DNA of 64,000 nucleotides from Pseudoxanthomonas suwonensis J47 (GTDB taxonomy: Bacteria > Pseudomonadota > Gammaproteobacteria > Xanthomonadales > Xanthomonadaceae): positions 35,413 through 99,412 of the forward strand of contig NZ_AZUZ01000014.1 in the NCBI RefSeq assembly GCF_000513955.1. The letters are read 5' to 3'. Positions 32,017 through 40,092 of the stretch are shown piece by piece (within the stretch, counting starts at the first letter, position 1; each line of letters begins with the position of its first letter). Position numbers and translations under genes: made by a program. Under the pieces are notes generated by a model. The model searched no databases and was not told where the DNA came from. It saw nothing but the letters and a program-made list of their open reading frames with translations.

Positions 32017-33258
32017 TCAGCCAGCATTTGCATACCAGGGATTCGGATCAGCCCGTTGTTCCAGCACGGATTCCTGCAGGTAATTAATCCTGCGGACAAT
32101 TTGCCCGGCACGCCCGGCGCGCGCGAGAACGAGCTCATCGCTGCGCAGCGCCATCAGTTCCGGCGTCGTCAGGCGCGGCATCAGCAGGCGGAATTCTTCG
32201 GCCATGCTGGGGCAGCTGGGCGCGAAGGCCTGGACCGCGGCGGCGTTGTTGAGGATCGTGCGCCATTCGTGAGGATAGGTCGCGTGCAGCTGGTCCAGGT
32301 CCTGCCAGAAGCTCCAGCACTGCACCCCGTAGCCGCGGTAGAGGGTCATCGCGGTCACGAACAGGTCCAGGTGGCCGAGCTGGGCGGCCTCGTCGATGAG
32401 CAGCAGCGTGGGGCAGGCCGGCCGTGCGCGGCGTCCCAGCAGCAGCGCCGACAGCGTGCCCAGCCACAGGCGCAGCAGCCGGGCGGACGACGGCAGCCGG
32501 TTCGGCGGGATGACGATATAGATCGTCATCGGCCGGCCGTCCCGCAGCGCGTCGAGATCGAACGAGGTCCTGGCCGTGGCCTGGGCGGTGACCCGGCCGC
32601 GCAGCGCGCTGAGCAGGGTGTCGGCGTGGGAGACCACGTCGCGCGCGGTGTCCTGGCCGCTGGCCGAGGACAGCACCACCTGGCCCTGGCTGCGCGCCTC
32701 GGCGATGGACGACTGCGCCATCTGCACGCCCAGCAGCTTCGGCTCGACGACCATCCGGCTCCCGAGCTCGAGGAAGCCGGCCAGGTTGCGCGCCGGCGCG
32801 GGCGTGGTGTCCAGGTAGTGGGCGAGCAGGCCGCAGATCAGCTGGCGCCCGGCCAGCGACCAGTACGGATCGCCGGAGGCGTCCTGCACCGGCGCCAGCA
32901 GGTTGGAGAAGGCGCGCAGTTCGCCGCCTGCGCCGATGGCGTTAGCGGGCAGCATGTCGAACGGATTGAGCGCGCCGCCGGCCCCATCGCCGATGCCGAA
33001 CGGATCGAGCACGACCACGTCCTGGCCCAGCACTTCCTCGCGGTAGCGGCGGGTCACCGCGACGGCCTCGCCCTTGCAGTCGAGCACGATGGCCTGGCCG
33101 GGATGGGTGAGCAGGGCGGGGATCAGCGCGCTGACGCCCTTGCCGCCACCGGTGGGCGCGACGGTCAGCACGTGGCCTTCCGGCCCGAGGCTGATCGGCT
33201 GGCCGGTGGCCGGATCGCGGCCGAGGAGGACGGCATCGTTGTCAGAGTTCGGGAACAT
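32017..33258 (-). CDS. VirD4/TraG-like ATPase (second copy)
   Basis: The 413-residue protein is almost only the ATPase core of type IV coupling proteins. Walker A is VAPTGGGKGVSA near residue 32. Next come VLDCKGEAVAVTRRYR and LDPFG near 80. Walker B is TLLLIDEAAQLG near 280, followed by GVQCWSFWQDLDQLHATYP. It lacks N-terminal membrane helices, unlike classical VirD4. It overlaps the paralogous gene upstream by 17 bases. No relaxase, VirB or pilus genes are present. It may belong to a conjugative relic or work in a separate NTPase complex. Confidence 0.85.
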   Translation of the reverse strand: MFPNSDNDAVLLGRDPATGQPISLGPEGHVLTVAPTGGGKGVSALIPALLTHPGQAIVLDCKGEAVAVTRRYREEVLGQDVVVLDPFGIGDGAGGALNPFDMLPANAIGAGGELRAFSNLLAPVQDASGDPYWSLAGRQLICGLLAHYLDTTPAPARNLAGFLELGSRMVVEPKLLGVQMAQSSIAEARSQGQVVLSSASGQDTARDVVSHADTLLSALRGRVTAQATARTSFDLDALRDGRPMTIYIVIPPNRLPSSARLLRLWLGTLSALLLGRRARPACPTLLLIDEAAQLGHLDLFVTAMTLYRGYGVQCWSFWQDLDQLHATYPHEWRTILNNAAAVQAFAPSCPSMAEEFRLLMPRLTTPELMALRSDELVLARAGRAGQIVRRINYLQESVLEQRADPNPWYANAG

Positions 33259-35317
33259 GGCGGACCTCCTGGCGGCGGGCGTGGATGGGGGTGACGTTGC
33301 TGGCCGGTGCGCCCTCGTGCGGGACGCCGCCGTGCAGCGGATTGGGGTCGAAGCAGCCGGCGAACGCGGCATCGGCGAGGTAGTTCGCCCGCCTGGCGTC
33401 GAGCGAGAGGCGGCCGGCCTGCATCAGCAGCATCGCGTCGCGCCCGGGCGAGAGCAGTTCGCGGTGGTCGTCGAGCCCGTGCAGCCGCGCCAGCTCCATC
33501 GCCGTGGCTTCGTTGGGCACGCCGAAGACCTGGTGGACGGCGCAGTTGTGCAGCAGGGCCTTCCACAGGTCCGGGTAGGTGGCCTGCATCTGCGCCAGGT
33601 CCTGCCAGAAGGTCCACACGTTCACGCCGTAGCCGCGGGCCAGAGTCATGGCGGTGACCAGCGGCGGCAACGGGCCCAGCTGCGCAGCCTCGTCCACCAG
33701 GAACAGGGTCCGCTCGGCCGGCGCACGCCGGCGCCCGAGTGCCGCATGCAGCAGCATGCCGACCCACAGACGCATGAGCGCGGCCTGCGCGCGCAGCTGG
33801 GTCGGCGGCAGCACCAGGTAGATGGTCATCGGCACGCCCGCGGCGAAGTCCGCCAGGTCGATGCTCGACGGCCCGACCGCCGTGCACGCGACCGCCGGAT
33901 TCGACAGCTCGGCCACCAGGCCCTGCGCCACCAGCACGCAGGAGGCGAAGGCGTCGTCGCTGCCGGCCAGGAACGAACGGGCCGCCATGCGCAGGTCCGG
34001 GTTGGGCGAGTCCATGAGCGCGCGGCCCTGCGCACGCAGTTCGGCGGCTGGCACCTCGAAGAACGACAGCCAACCCTCGATGCCGCGTTCGCGGCGCTCC
34101 GGATCGATGCAGGCGAGGAGGAAGGTCGCCGCCAGCAGTTCGTGGCCGCGTTCGTACCACCACAGGTTGCGGTCGATCCGGCGGTGGCGCGGGACCAGCA
34201 GCCCGGTGACCATGGCTGCGTCTTCCCAGGTGGGATCGTCCGGATCGGCCAGCAGGTCCATCGGGTTGAGACGGTCGCTGTGGACTCCGGTGACGCCGAA
34301 CGGATCGAGCACGCGCACGCGCTGGCCCAGCTGCCGGCGGAAACGTGCGGTCACCGCATGGTTCTCGCCCTTCGGATCGACGACCACGGCCGAGCCGCGG
34401 TGCGACAGCAGGGCCGGGATGACCGCGCCCACGCCCTTGCCCGCGCCGGTCGGCGCGATCGTCACCAGATGACCTTCGCCGCGGTGGAGCAGGGGCGTGG
34501 CGGCGTGGCGTGAGCCGGCACCGGCAAGGCGCCGCCCGTTCCAGCCCAGCGGCAGGCCTTCGAACACCGGCTCGCGCGACGCCGGCAGCGGGTGGCTGCC
34601 CACATGCGGCAGGCGCACGCCGTGCTGCCTGGCGCTGGCGGCCCGCGTGCGCGGCCTGGCCGGCGTCGGCGGGTCGAGCGACAGCTTGCGCTCCACCAGC
34701 CGGTCCACCAGGCGGCGGATGCCCGCCAGGCAGTTGCGATGGAAGCGCACGCCGGGCTGCCGTGCACGCGCGTCGAGCATGCCGGCGACGATGAAGTCGA
34801 CGACCTGGCGCTGGTCCCCCGGCCGCGCGCTGTCGACCAGGGCTTCGGGTCGCGTCACGTGGCGCGGCAGCACCAGCCCCGCGCGCTCGGAGCGGGCCAG
34901 CCCCTGCAGGGCGCTGCACGCCTGGTCGGTGCAGCGGCGCGGCACGGGCTCCAGCCCGGCCAGCAGCTGGTGCAGGGTCAGGTGGTCCGGTGCCGCCCAG
35001 GCGCAGGCATCGGTGGACATGCCGCGGCCGAACCAGTCGGGTTCGGGCGGGTCCAGCTGCTGGCGCAGCCGCCGGGCCGGCGCGGACCAGCGCCGCGGAG
35101 GCAGACCCTTCCCGAACGTGTCGGCGAGGGCTTCCAGCGCGACCAGCCCATGATTGGGCAGGCCGAGTGCGAGCAGGCGGTCCGCGCGCCGCACGTGGAC
35201 GCGACGCACCTTGGGGGAGTTTTCGAGGATGGCCAGGCCGACGGCCAGGCCATCGAGCAGCCGGGACGGCGCCGGCGGCAGATCCGCCGGGCACCGGGCA
35301 AGGGCCGACATACGCAT
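33242..35317 (-). CDS. VirD4/TraG-like ATPase (first copy) with N-terminal extension
   Basis: This 691-residue protein has an unrecognised 250-residue N-terminal region without membrane helices and with a basic middle. The coupling-protein core then begins at GHLVTIAPTGAGKGVGAVIP (Walker A), followed by VVVDPKGENHAVTARFR, LDPFG and Walker B TLFLVDEAAQLGP. The core aligns closely with that of the next gene, including WTFWQDLAQMQATYP. The ATG at 35317 has an AAGGAG site six bases upstream, so the upstream GTG is rejected. It heads the minus-strand run down to the STAND operon. Confidence 0.85.
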   Translation of the reverse strand: MRMSALARCPADLPPAPSRLLDGLAVGLAILENSPKVRRVHVRRADRLLALGLPNHGLVALEALADTFGKGLPPRRWSAPARRLRQQLDPPEPDWFGRGMSTDACAWAAPDHLTLHQLLAGLEPVPRRCTDQACSALQGLARSERAGLVLPRHVTRPEALVDSARPGDQRQVVDFIVAGMLDARARQPGVRFHRNCLAGIRRLVDRLVERKLSLDPPTPARPRTRAASARQHGVRLPHVGSHPLPASREPVFEGLPLGWNGRRLAGAGSRHAATPLLHRGEGHLVTIAPTGAGKGVGAVIPALLSHRGSAVVVDPKGENHAVTARFRRQLGQRVRVLDPFGVTGVHSDRLNPMDLLADPDDPTWEDAAMVTGLLVPRHRRIDRNLWWYERGHELLAATFLLACIDPERRERGIEGWLSFFEVPAAELRAQGRALMDSPNPDLRMAARSFLAGSDDAFASCVLVAQGLVAELSNPAVACTAVGPSSIDLADFAAGVPMTIYLVLPPTQLRAQAALMRLWVGMLLHAALGRRRAPAERTLFLVDEAAQLGPLPPLVTAMTLARGYGVNVWTFWQDLAQMQATYPDLWKALLHNCAVHQVFGVPNEATAMELARLHGLDDHRELLSPGRDAMLLMQAGRLSLDARRANYLADAAFAGCFDPNPLHGGVPHEGAPASNVTPIHARRQEVRHVPEL

Positions 35318-35667
35318 TCCGCGCTCCTTGGAAGGAGACACCCACGGTCAGTCGCCCGGCGCAGGGCGCCGGTGCGAAGACGGTCAGCGGGGGTGAGGTT
35401 CGCTACCGGTCATATGCACCGGCGGCCGAAGTCCTCGGATGCGGGCCGCGCGTGCGGCAGCCAGGGAGAGAGGGACGCTGCGATGGCGACCTGTGCGCGC
35501 TTGCCGATGTCGGTCATGGCATTCCCCCCGTAGCGTTGACCGAAGTAGGCCGGGACGCGATTGAAGGAAAGCTTAATGGGCAGGTCGGGGGATCGGCGCG
35601 CAGGTCGGGTGGCCAAGCGGCGGTGCCGGGGACTGACAGGGGATCGCGACGTGCCGCGGAGGGCCGG
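35318..35667. other. Intergenic region between divergent TraG-like and lysozyme genes
   Basis: This stretch of 350 bases separates the divergent genes. An AT-richer patch, ttgaaggaaagcttaatggg, lies at about 35560-35579 and could hold a promoter. A 35-codon minus-strand frame (35410-35517) starts after a G-rich stretch but has no recognisable features. Nothing else is assignable. Confidence 0.4.
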
Positions 35668-36165
35668 ATGCGGCGCGGAGAGCCGATCGGCGAAGAAGAG
35701 ATGGCGCGCCCGGAGGGATTCATTCCGCAGGCGGCCATCGATCTGGCCAAGCGCTTTGAGGGCTTCCACCGCGTGCCCAAGAACGATCCCGGCCGCGCCC
35801 ATCCCTACGTCTGCCCGGCTGGGTACTGGACCATCGGCTATGGGCACCTCTGCGACCCGACGCATCCGCCGATCACGGAGGCCGAGGCTTACCTTGCCCA
35901 GGATCTGCAGGTGGCGCTCGCCGCCACGCTGCGCTACTGCCCGGTGCTGGCCACCGAGCCCGAGAACCGGCTCGCGGCCATCGTGGACTTCACCTTCAAC
36001 CTGGGGGCGGGGCGGCTGCAGACGTCGACGCTGCGGCGACGGGTCAACCAGAGGGACTGGGTTGCTGCCCGGCAAGAGCTGAGTCGGTGGGTCTACGGCG
36101 GCGGCCGAGCTCTTCCCGGTTTAGTCGCTCGTCGCAATGCCGAAGCAGGCTTGCTGGTCCTATAG
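35668..36165 (+). CDS. Phage-type lysozyme (GH24)
   Basis: The 165-residue protein is a T4-type/lambdoid endolysin-like muramidase. The catalytic Glu lies in KRFEGFHR (about residue 31), followed by GYWTIGYGHLC with the family GYGH, and later FNLGAGRLQTSTLRRRVN. No signal peptide, TM segment or secretion tag is visible. The ATG at 35668 has a GGAGGG site. A second ATG at 35701 is in frame and lies directly on the tRNA-derived repeat 35702-35721, so the N-terminal residues MARPEGF are encoded by att-like DNA. It may be a prophage remnant; a role as an effector is unsupported. Confidence 0.83.
   Translation: MRRGEPIGEEEMARPEGFIPQAAIDLAKRFEGFHRVPKNDPGRAHPYVCPAGYWTIGYGHLCDPTHPPITEAEAYLAQDLQVALAATLRYCPVLATEPENRLAAIVDFTFNLGAGRLQTSTLRRRVNQRDWVAARQELSRWVYGGGRALPGLVARRNAEAGLLVL
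35702..35721 (-). repeat. att-like 20-bp copy of the tRNA-Arg 3' end
   Basis: The 20 bases tggcgcgcccggagggattc are identical to the 3' end (CCA, acceptor and T-arm) of the tRNA-Arg gene at 51819. It marks a likely left end of the 35.7-48.3 kb restriction island and sits inside the lysozyme gene. Confidence 0.75.
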
Positions 36166-36894
36166 TCAGAGCAGGGCTTGTTCGAGCCTTTGCTTGCGTG
36201 CCTGCCAGGCTGGCATGACCTGCCCAAGCAAAGCAAAGAAATCCGAGCTGTGATTCTTGTGAATCAGATGGCAGAGCTCGTGCACGATCACATATTCAAC
36301 ACAGGGGCGTGGTGCTTGCACCAACCGTGAGTTCAAGGTCATCTGCCCACCAGGAGACAAGCTTCCCCATCGGCTACGCATCTCGCGTACTACGATGCGT
36401 GGCTTCTCGTGCCCAAGTCGCTGGAATGTGTCAAAGGCATCCGTCAGCACTGCATCGAACACCTCACGGGCTCGCCCAAGATACCAGCGTCGCAGCAGTT
36501 CCTTCACCTTTGATGGGGGCAACTCCCCAGGGCCGACGACCCACATCTCGCCCCGGGTCAGTTTCACCTGTTCCTGACGGACCTCCGGGTCGTTGGCCTT
36601 GACGCGCAGTCGGTACTGTCGCCCCAGGTAGCGATGCGATTCACCGCTCAGATACTGCCGGGGTGCGGTGTGTCTTTCATAACGCGAGAACGTTTCAAGC
36701 TGGCGGCTGACCCAGCCGGCGCGTAGACGAAGTTTCTCGTCGATGGTGGAGTCATCGCATCCGCTTGGCGCCAACACGAGAACGCGCCCGCCCGGGTGAA
36801 CCTCAATGCCTAGCGTTCGTCTCGACGGGCGCTCGACAACCTCATAGCGGATGACCCAGGCACCGTAACGAACCAAGCCGCTTCTGTCGCTCAT
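36166..36894 (-). CDS. SprT/YgjP-like M48-type metallopeptidase
   Basis: The 242-residue protein has the YgjP (DUF45) layout: an N-terminal beta region with RRTLGIEVHPGG, a central REMRSRWGSLSPGGQMTLN stretch, and the zinc site VIVHELCHLIHKNHS with HExxH and a downstream His. Such genes often travel as the last gene of type I restriction operons, and its role there is unknown. It overlaps hsdR by four bases (ATGA). The stop codon abuts that of the convergent lysozyme gene with no terminator between. Confidence 0.88.
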   Translation of the reverse strand: MSDRSGLVRYGAWVIRYEVVERPSRRTLGIEVHPGGRVLVLAPSGCDDSTIDEKLRLRAGWVSRQLETFSRYERHTAPRQYLSGESHRYLGRQYRLRVKANDPEVRQEQVKLTRGEMWVVGPGELPPSKVKELLRRWYLGRAREVFDAVLTDAFDTFQRLGHEKPRIVVREMRSRWGSLSPGGQMTLNSRLVQAPRPCVEYVIVHELCHLIHKNHSSDFFALLGQVMPAWQARKQRLEQALL

Positions 36895-39800
36895 ACCACC
36901 ATCCGGTGCCTGGCCAGCTGCATCGTCCGGTCGATGATGTCGTCCATCTCACCGGTGGTGAGCATGACCCCCTTCTTGCCCTTGACCTCGTCGTACAGGT
37001 AGTCGTCGATCTCGTTCATCGTTCGACGTTGTGCGTCCAGATCGTCCCAAAAGCCCACCTTCTTGTTTCGCTGAATGATCGACCAGATATCGAGAGCAGC
37101 ATCGGCAGCCAGCGTTGCTGCCGCTTCTTCCGCGTTCACGTGGCCAGCCACGTAGGGCTTGAGAACGCCATACAAGGCAAGGGCATGGTCGTGACCGGCC
37201 AACTGTGCCGGGGCATCGTCACTGCGCCGGTTGACCACCGCGTCCTTGATCTCACTGACCTTGTTCAGGTACTCCAGATCGGAGATGCGTTGGGCCCGAA
37301 AGTCGTCGATGGCCTGCTGGATGAGCTTCGAGAACTTCTCGTAGAACGCAGGGTCTTGCTCCAAGCGCTCGCTGATGGCCTTCTTGGTTGCATGCGCGAT
37401 CATGTCCGCCTTGGCGGCCGTCGTCCTGGTCTCACCTTGTTCTTCGACCACCTGCTTGAACGCTTGCTCATCGAAGATGTTCACGGGTTCATTCAGGCGC
37501 ACCACTTCGTTCGCCGAGATGTGCGTATCCAAGAGTTTCTTGATCTTCGGCTCGAAGTCCCGGTAGTCCACCGATTCGGCGTAGCGCAGCTTGACGGACG
37601 CCTTCAGGTTCGTAAACCGCTTGAGATCGTTTTTGTAGGACTGCAGCTTCTTCTCTGGCGTCGATGCGATGAACTGCTCGGACGACATCGCGATCGACAA
37701 GGTCTTGCCATAAGCCGCCAGTCGCTCATAGAAAGATTCGCGCAGCTTTTCATCCGCCAGCAGCTGCTCGTAGGCTTCTTCGTCGTGCTGGTTCTTGACC
37801 TCTTTGAAGAGGTCCCAAAGATCGGCGTGGCGCTGAGGCAGCTTGGCCACTTCTTCATGGATGCTGACCAAGGCCCCCGCCAGGTCGTCCTCGTCGAAGC
37901 CATCCAAAGCGCTGTAGGTGGTCAGCGCCTGATCGAGCTCACCCAGTATGCCGGCGTAGTCGATGATGTAGCCGAACTCCTTGGGTTGCGTGCCCTCGTC
38001 GTCGTCATACAACCGGTTCACACGTGCGATGGCCTGAAGCAGTGTGTGTTCGCGCAGCTTGCGCGTCAGGTACAGGACCGTGTTGCGTGGCGCGTCGAAG
38101 CCGGTCAGGAGCTTGTCGACGACGATGAGGATCTCCGGGTCTTCGCCGTGCTTGAACAGGTTGATGATCTGCTTGTTGTACTCCTCCTCGGAGCCATACC
38201 GCTTCATCATCCGTTCCCAGAAGGCGACGACCTCATGGGTCGGCTCATCGTCCGTCTCCTCGTTGCCCTCGCGGGTATCCGGGGCCGAAATGATGACTTC
38301 GCTGGTCACGTGCCCGATTTCATCAAGGAATTTCTTGTAGGTCAGCGCGGCCGCCTTGCTCGGGGCGACAAGCTGCGCCTTGAAGCCCGTGCCCTGCCAG
38401 TTCTGACGGAAGTGCTCGCTGATGTCGAAGGCGCGCATGTAGATCACCTGGTCAGCCTTGTTCAGCATCTCGGCGCGGCTGTACTTCTTCTTCAAGTCGG
38501 CCTTCTGCGCGTCCGTCAGGCCTTGCGTGTGACGCTCGAACCAGGTATCGATGGCCTTCTCGTTCTGCTCCATCTCCACATGCCGCGCCTCGTAGAGCAG
38601 CGGGACCACCGCCCCATCCTTCACGGCCTGATTGATGGCGTAGGTGTCGATCAAACCTCCGAACTTGGCGAAGTTGTTCTTCTCCTTCTTCATCAGGGGC
38701 GTGCCGGTAAAGCCCAGGTAGCACGCCATCGGGAACATTTGACGCATGCGCGCGGCAAAGCCGCCAAAGTTGGTGCGGTGACTCTCGTCGACCAGGATGA
38801 AGACGCCGGCCGATTCCTCGACGTGCTTGCGGATCGATAGTGCCTTGTCGAACTTGTGAATGAGCGTGGTGACGATGTGCGCCTTGTTCTCGGACACCAG
38901 TTCCAGCAGGTGGCGCCCGCTGTCCGCCCGATCCGGCATCAGGCCGCAGGCGGCGAAGGTGTTGCCGAGTTGTTTGTCGAGGTCTACCCGGTCCGTCACC
39001 AGCACAATGCGTGGGTTGCGGATATCAGGGTCCAGGGCCAGCGCGCGGGCCAGCATCACCATCGTCAGCGACTTGCCCGACCCTTGCGTGTGCCAGATGA
39101 TGCCCCCCAAACGTCGTCCCACGTCGTCCCGATGCTTGACCCGCTCGAGCACCCGCTTGATGGCGAAGAACTGCTGATAGCGGGCGACCTTGCGGACGCC
39201 GCCATCGAACACGGTGAACTGCAGCGCCAGGTCCAGTAGACGCGCAGGGCGGCATAGGGCATAGAGCATGCGGTCTTGCTCGGTGATGGCCCAGGTTTTG
39301 CCCACATCCGGTTCGCGCAGCGATTTGCCATCCCAGATCAAGTCGAACAACCCCGCCTTGGCTTCGGCAGGCAGGGGCTGATCGAGCACGGTGCGCAGTT
39401 CTTCGTCGGGAACGTCTTCGCGCCACAGGGCCCAGAACTTTGCGGGCGTCCCCGTCGTGGCGTAGCGCACCTCGTTCTTGTTGGTGGCCAGCAGCAACTG
39501 CGTGTAGGTAAAGAGTTTGGGGATGTACTCCTCGCGCTGATTGCGGATCATCTGCGACACCGCCTGGCCGACCTCGACCTTGGGCGACTTGCACTCGATG
39601 ACGGCAAACGGAATGCCGTTGACGAACAGCACGATGTCTGGGCGGCAGGTTTCAGTGCTTCGTGTGCGCTCGACCGGGAACTCGGCCGTCACGTGGTAGT
39701 CGTTGTTGGCCGGATTCTTCCAGTCGATGTAGTGGAGGGTGAAGCTCTTGCTGTCGCCCTCGATGGACTGCTCCAGCGACACACCCAGCGTCAACAAGTC

Positions 39801-40091
39801 GTAGATGGCCTCGTTGGTCTTCAGCAGGCCGTCGTACTTGACGTTCTTCAGGCGCTGGATGGCGGTCTGGATGTTTTCCTCGGAGAAGAGGTAGCTTTGC
39901 CCCTTGTACTGGATGCGGTTGTTCTTCTTCAGCCGCTCGCGCAGGACTTCTTCCAGCAGCACCTGCCCCGGCTTGCCACCGCGTGCGGCCAGCGCCTGCT
40001 CGGGCGTGAGGTAGGTGTAGCCCAGGCTGATGAGCAACTGCAGCGCGGGGATTTGCGAAAGGTACTTCTCGTTGAAGCGAAAGCCTTCCAT
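36891..40091 (-). CDS. hsdR: Type I restriction endonuclease subunit R
   Basis: This is the cutting and translocating subunit, 1066 residues. The nuclease motif is PDIVLFVNG...VIECKSPK (Asp152, Glu166, Lys168). The helicase motor has Walker A HTQGSGKSLT near residue 350 and the DEAD-type LVDESHRTNFGG near 450. The motif-VI-like region is HTLLQAIARVNRL near 720. A helical HsdM-docking C-terminus follows. The ATG at 40091 follows the family start MEGFRFNEKYLSQ. It is separated from hsdS by three defence-like genes, all tightly packed, and shows no frameshift, so it looks active. Confidence 0.95.
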   Translation of the reverse strand: MEGFRFNEKYLSQIPALQLLISLGYTYLTPEQALAARGGKPGQVLLEEVLRERLKKNNRIQYKGQSYLFSEENIQTAIQRLKNVKYDGLLKTNEAIYDLLTLGVSLEQSIEGDSKSFTLHYIDWKNPANNDYHVTAEFPVERTRSTETCRPDIVLFVNGIPFAVIECKSPKVEVGQAVSQMIRNQREEYIPKLFTYTQLLLATNKNEVRYATTGTPAKFWALWREDVPDEELRTVLDQPLPAEAKAGLFDLIWDGKSLREPDVGKTWAITEQDRMLYALCRPARLLDLALQFTVFDGGVRKVARYQQFFAIKRVLERVKHRDDVGRRLGGIIWHTQGSGKSLTMVMLARALALDPDIRNPRIVLVTDRVDLDKQLGNTFAACGLMPDRADSGRHLLELVSENKAHIVTTLIHKFDKALSIRKHVEESAGVFILVDESHRTNFGGFAARMRQMFPMACYLGFTGTPLMKKEKNNFAKFGGLIDTYAINQAVKDGAVVPLLYEARHVEMEQNEKAIDTWFERHTQGLTDAQKADLKKKYSRAEMLNKADQVIYMRAFDISEHFRQNWQGTGFKAQLVAPSKAAALTYKKFLDEIGHVTSEVIISAPDTREGNEETDDEPTHEVVAFWERMMKRYGSEEEYNKQIINLFKHGEDPEILIVVDKLLTGFDAPRNTVLYLTRKLREHTLLQAIARVNRLYDDDEGTQPKEFGYIIDYAGILGELDQALTTYSALDGFDEDDLAGALVSIHEEVAKLPQRHADLWDLFKEVKNQHDEEAYEQLLADEKLRESFYERLAAYGKTLSIAMSSEQFIASTPEKKLQSYKNDLKRFTNLKASVKLRYAESVDYRDFEPKIKKLLDTHISANEVVRLNEPVNIFDEQAFKQVVEEQGETRTTAAKADMIAHATKKAISERLEQDPAFYEKFSKLIQQAIDDFRAQRISDLEYLNKVSEIKDAVVNRRSDDAPAQLAGHDHALALYGVLKPYVAGHVNAEEAAATLAADAALDIWSIIQRNKKVGFWDDLDAQRRTMNEIDDYLYDEVKGKKGVMLTTGEMDDIIDRTMQLARHRMVV

Positions 40092-40092
40092 G

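Noticed and set aside
26470..33294. 2274-codon plus-strand open frame across the STAND and TraG-like genes
   Set aside because: It is low-complexity antisense reading without any family motif. The minus-strand genes have clear domains.
35410..35517. 35-codon minus-strand frame upstream of the lysozyme gene
   Set aside because: There are no homologous features, and a G-rich stretch only mimics a ribosome site. It is too short to support.
32017..36165. Type IV killing system with the lysozyme as effector
   Set aside because: There are no VirB genes or secretion-tag domain on the lysozyme, and the TraG-like ATPases have no membrane helices. The lysozyme is also beyond an att-like boundary.
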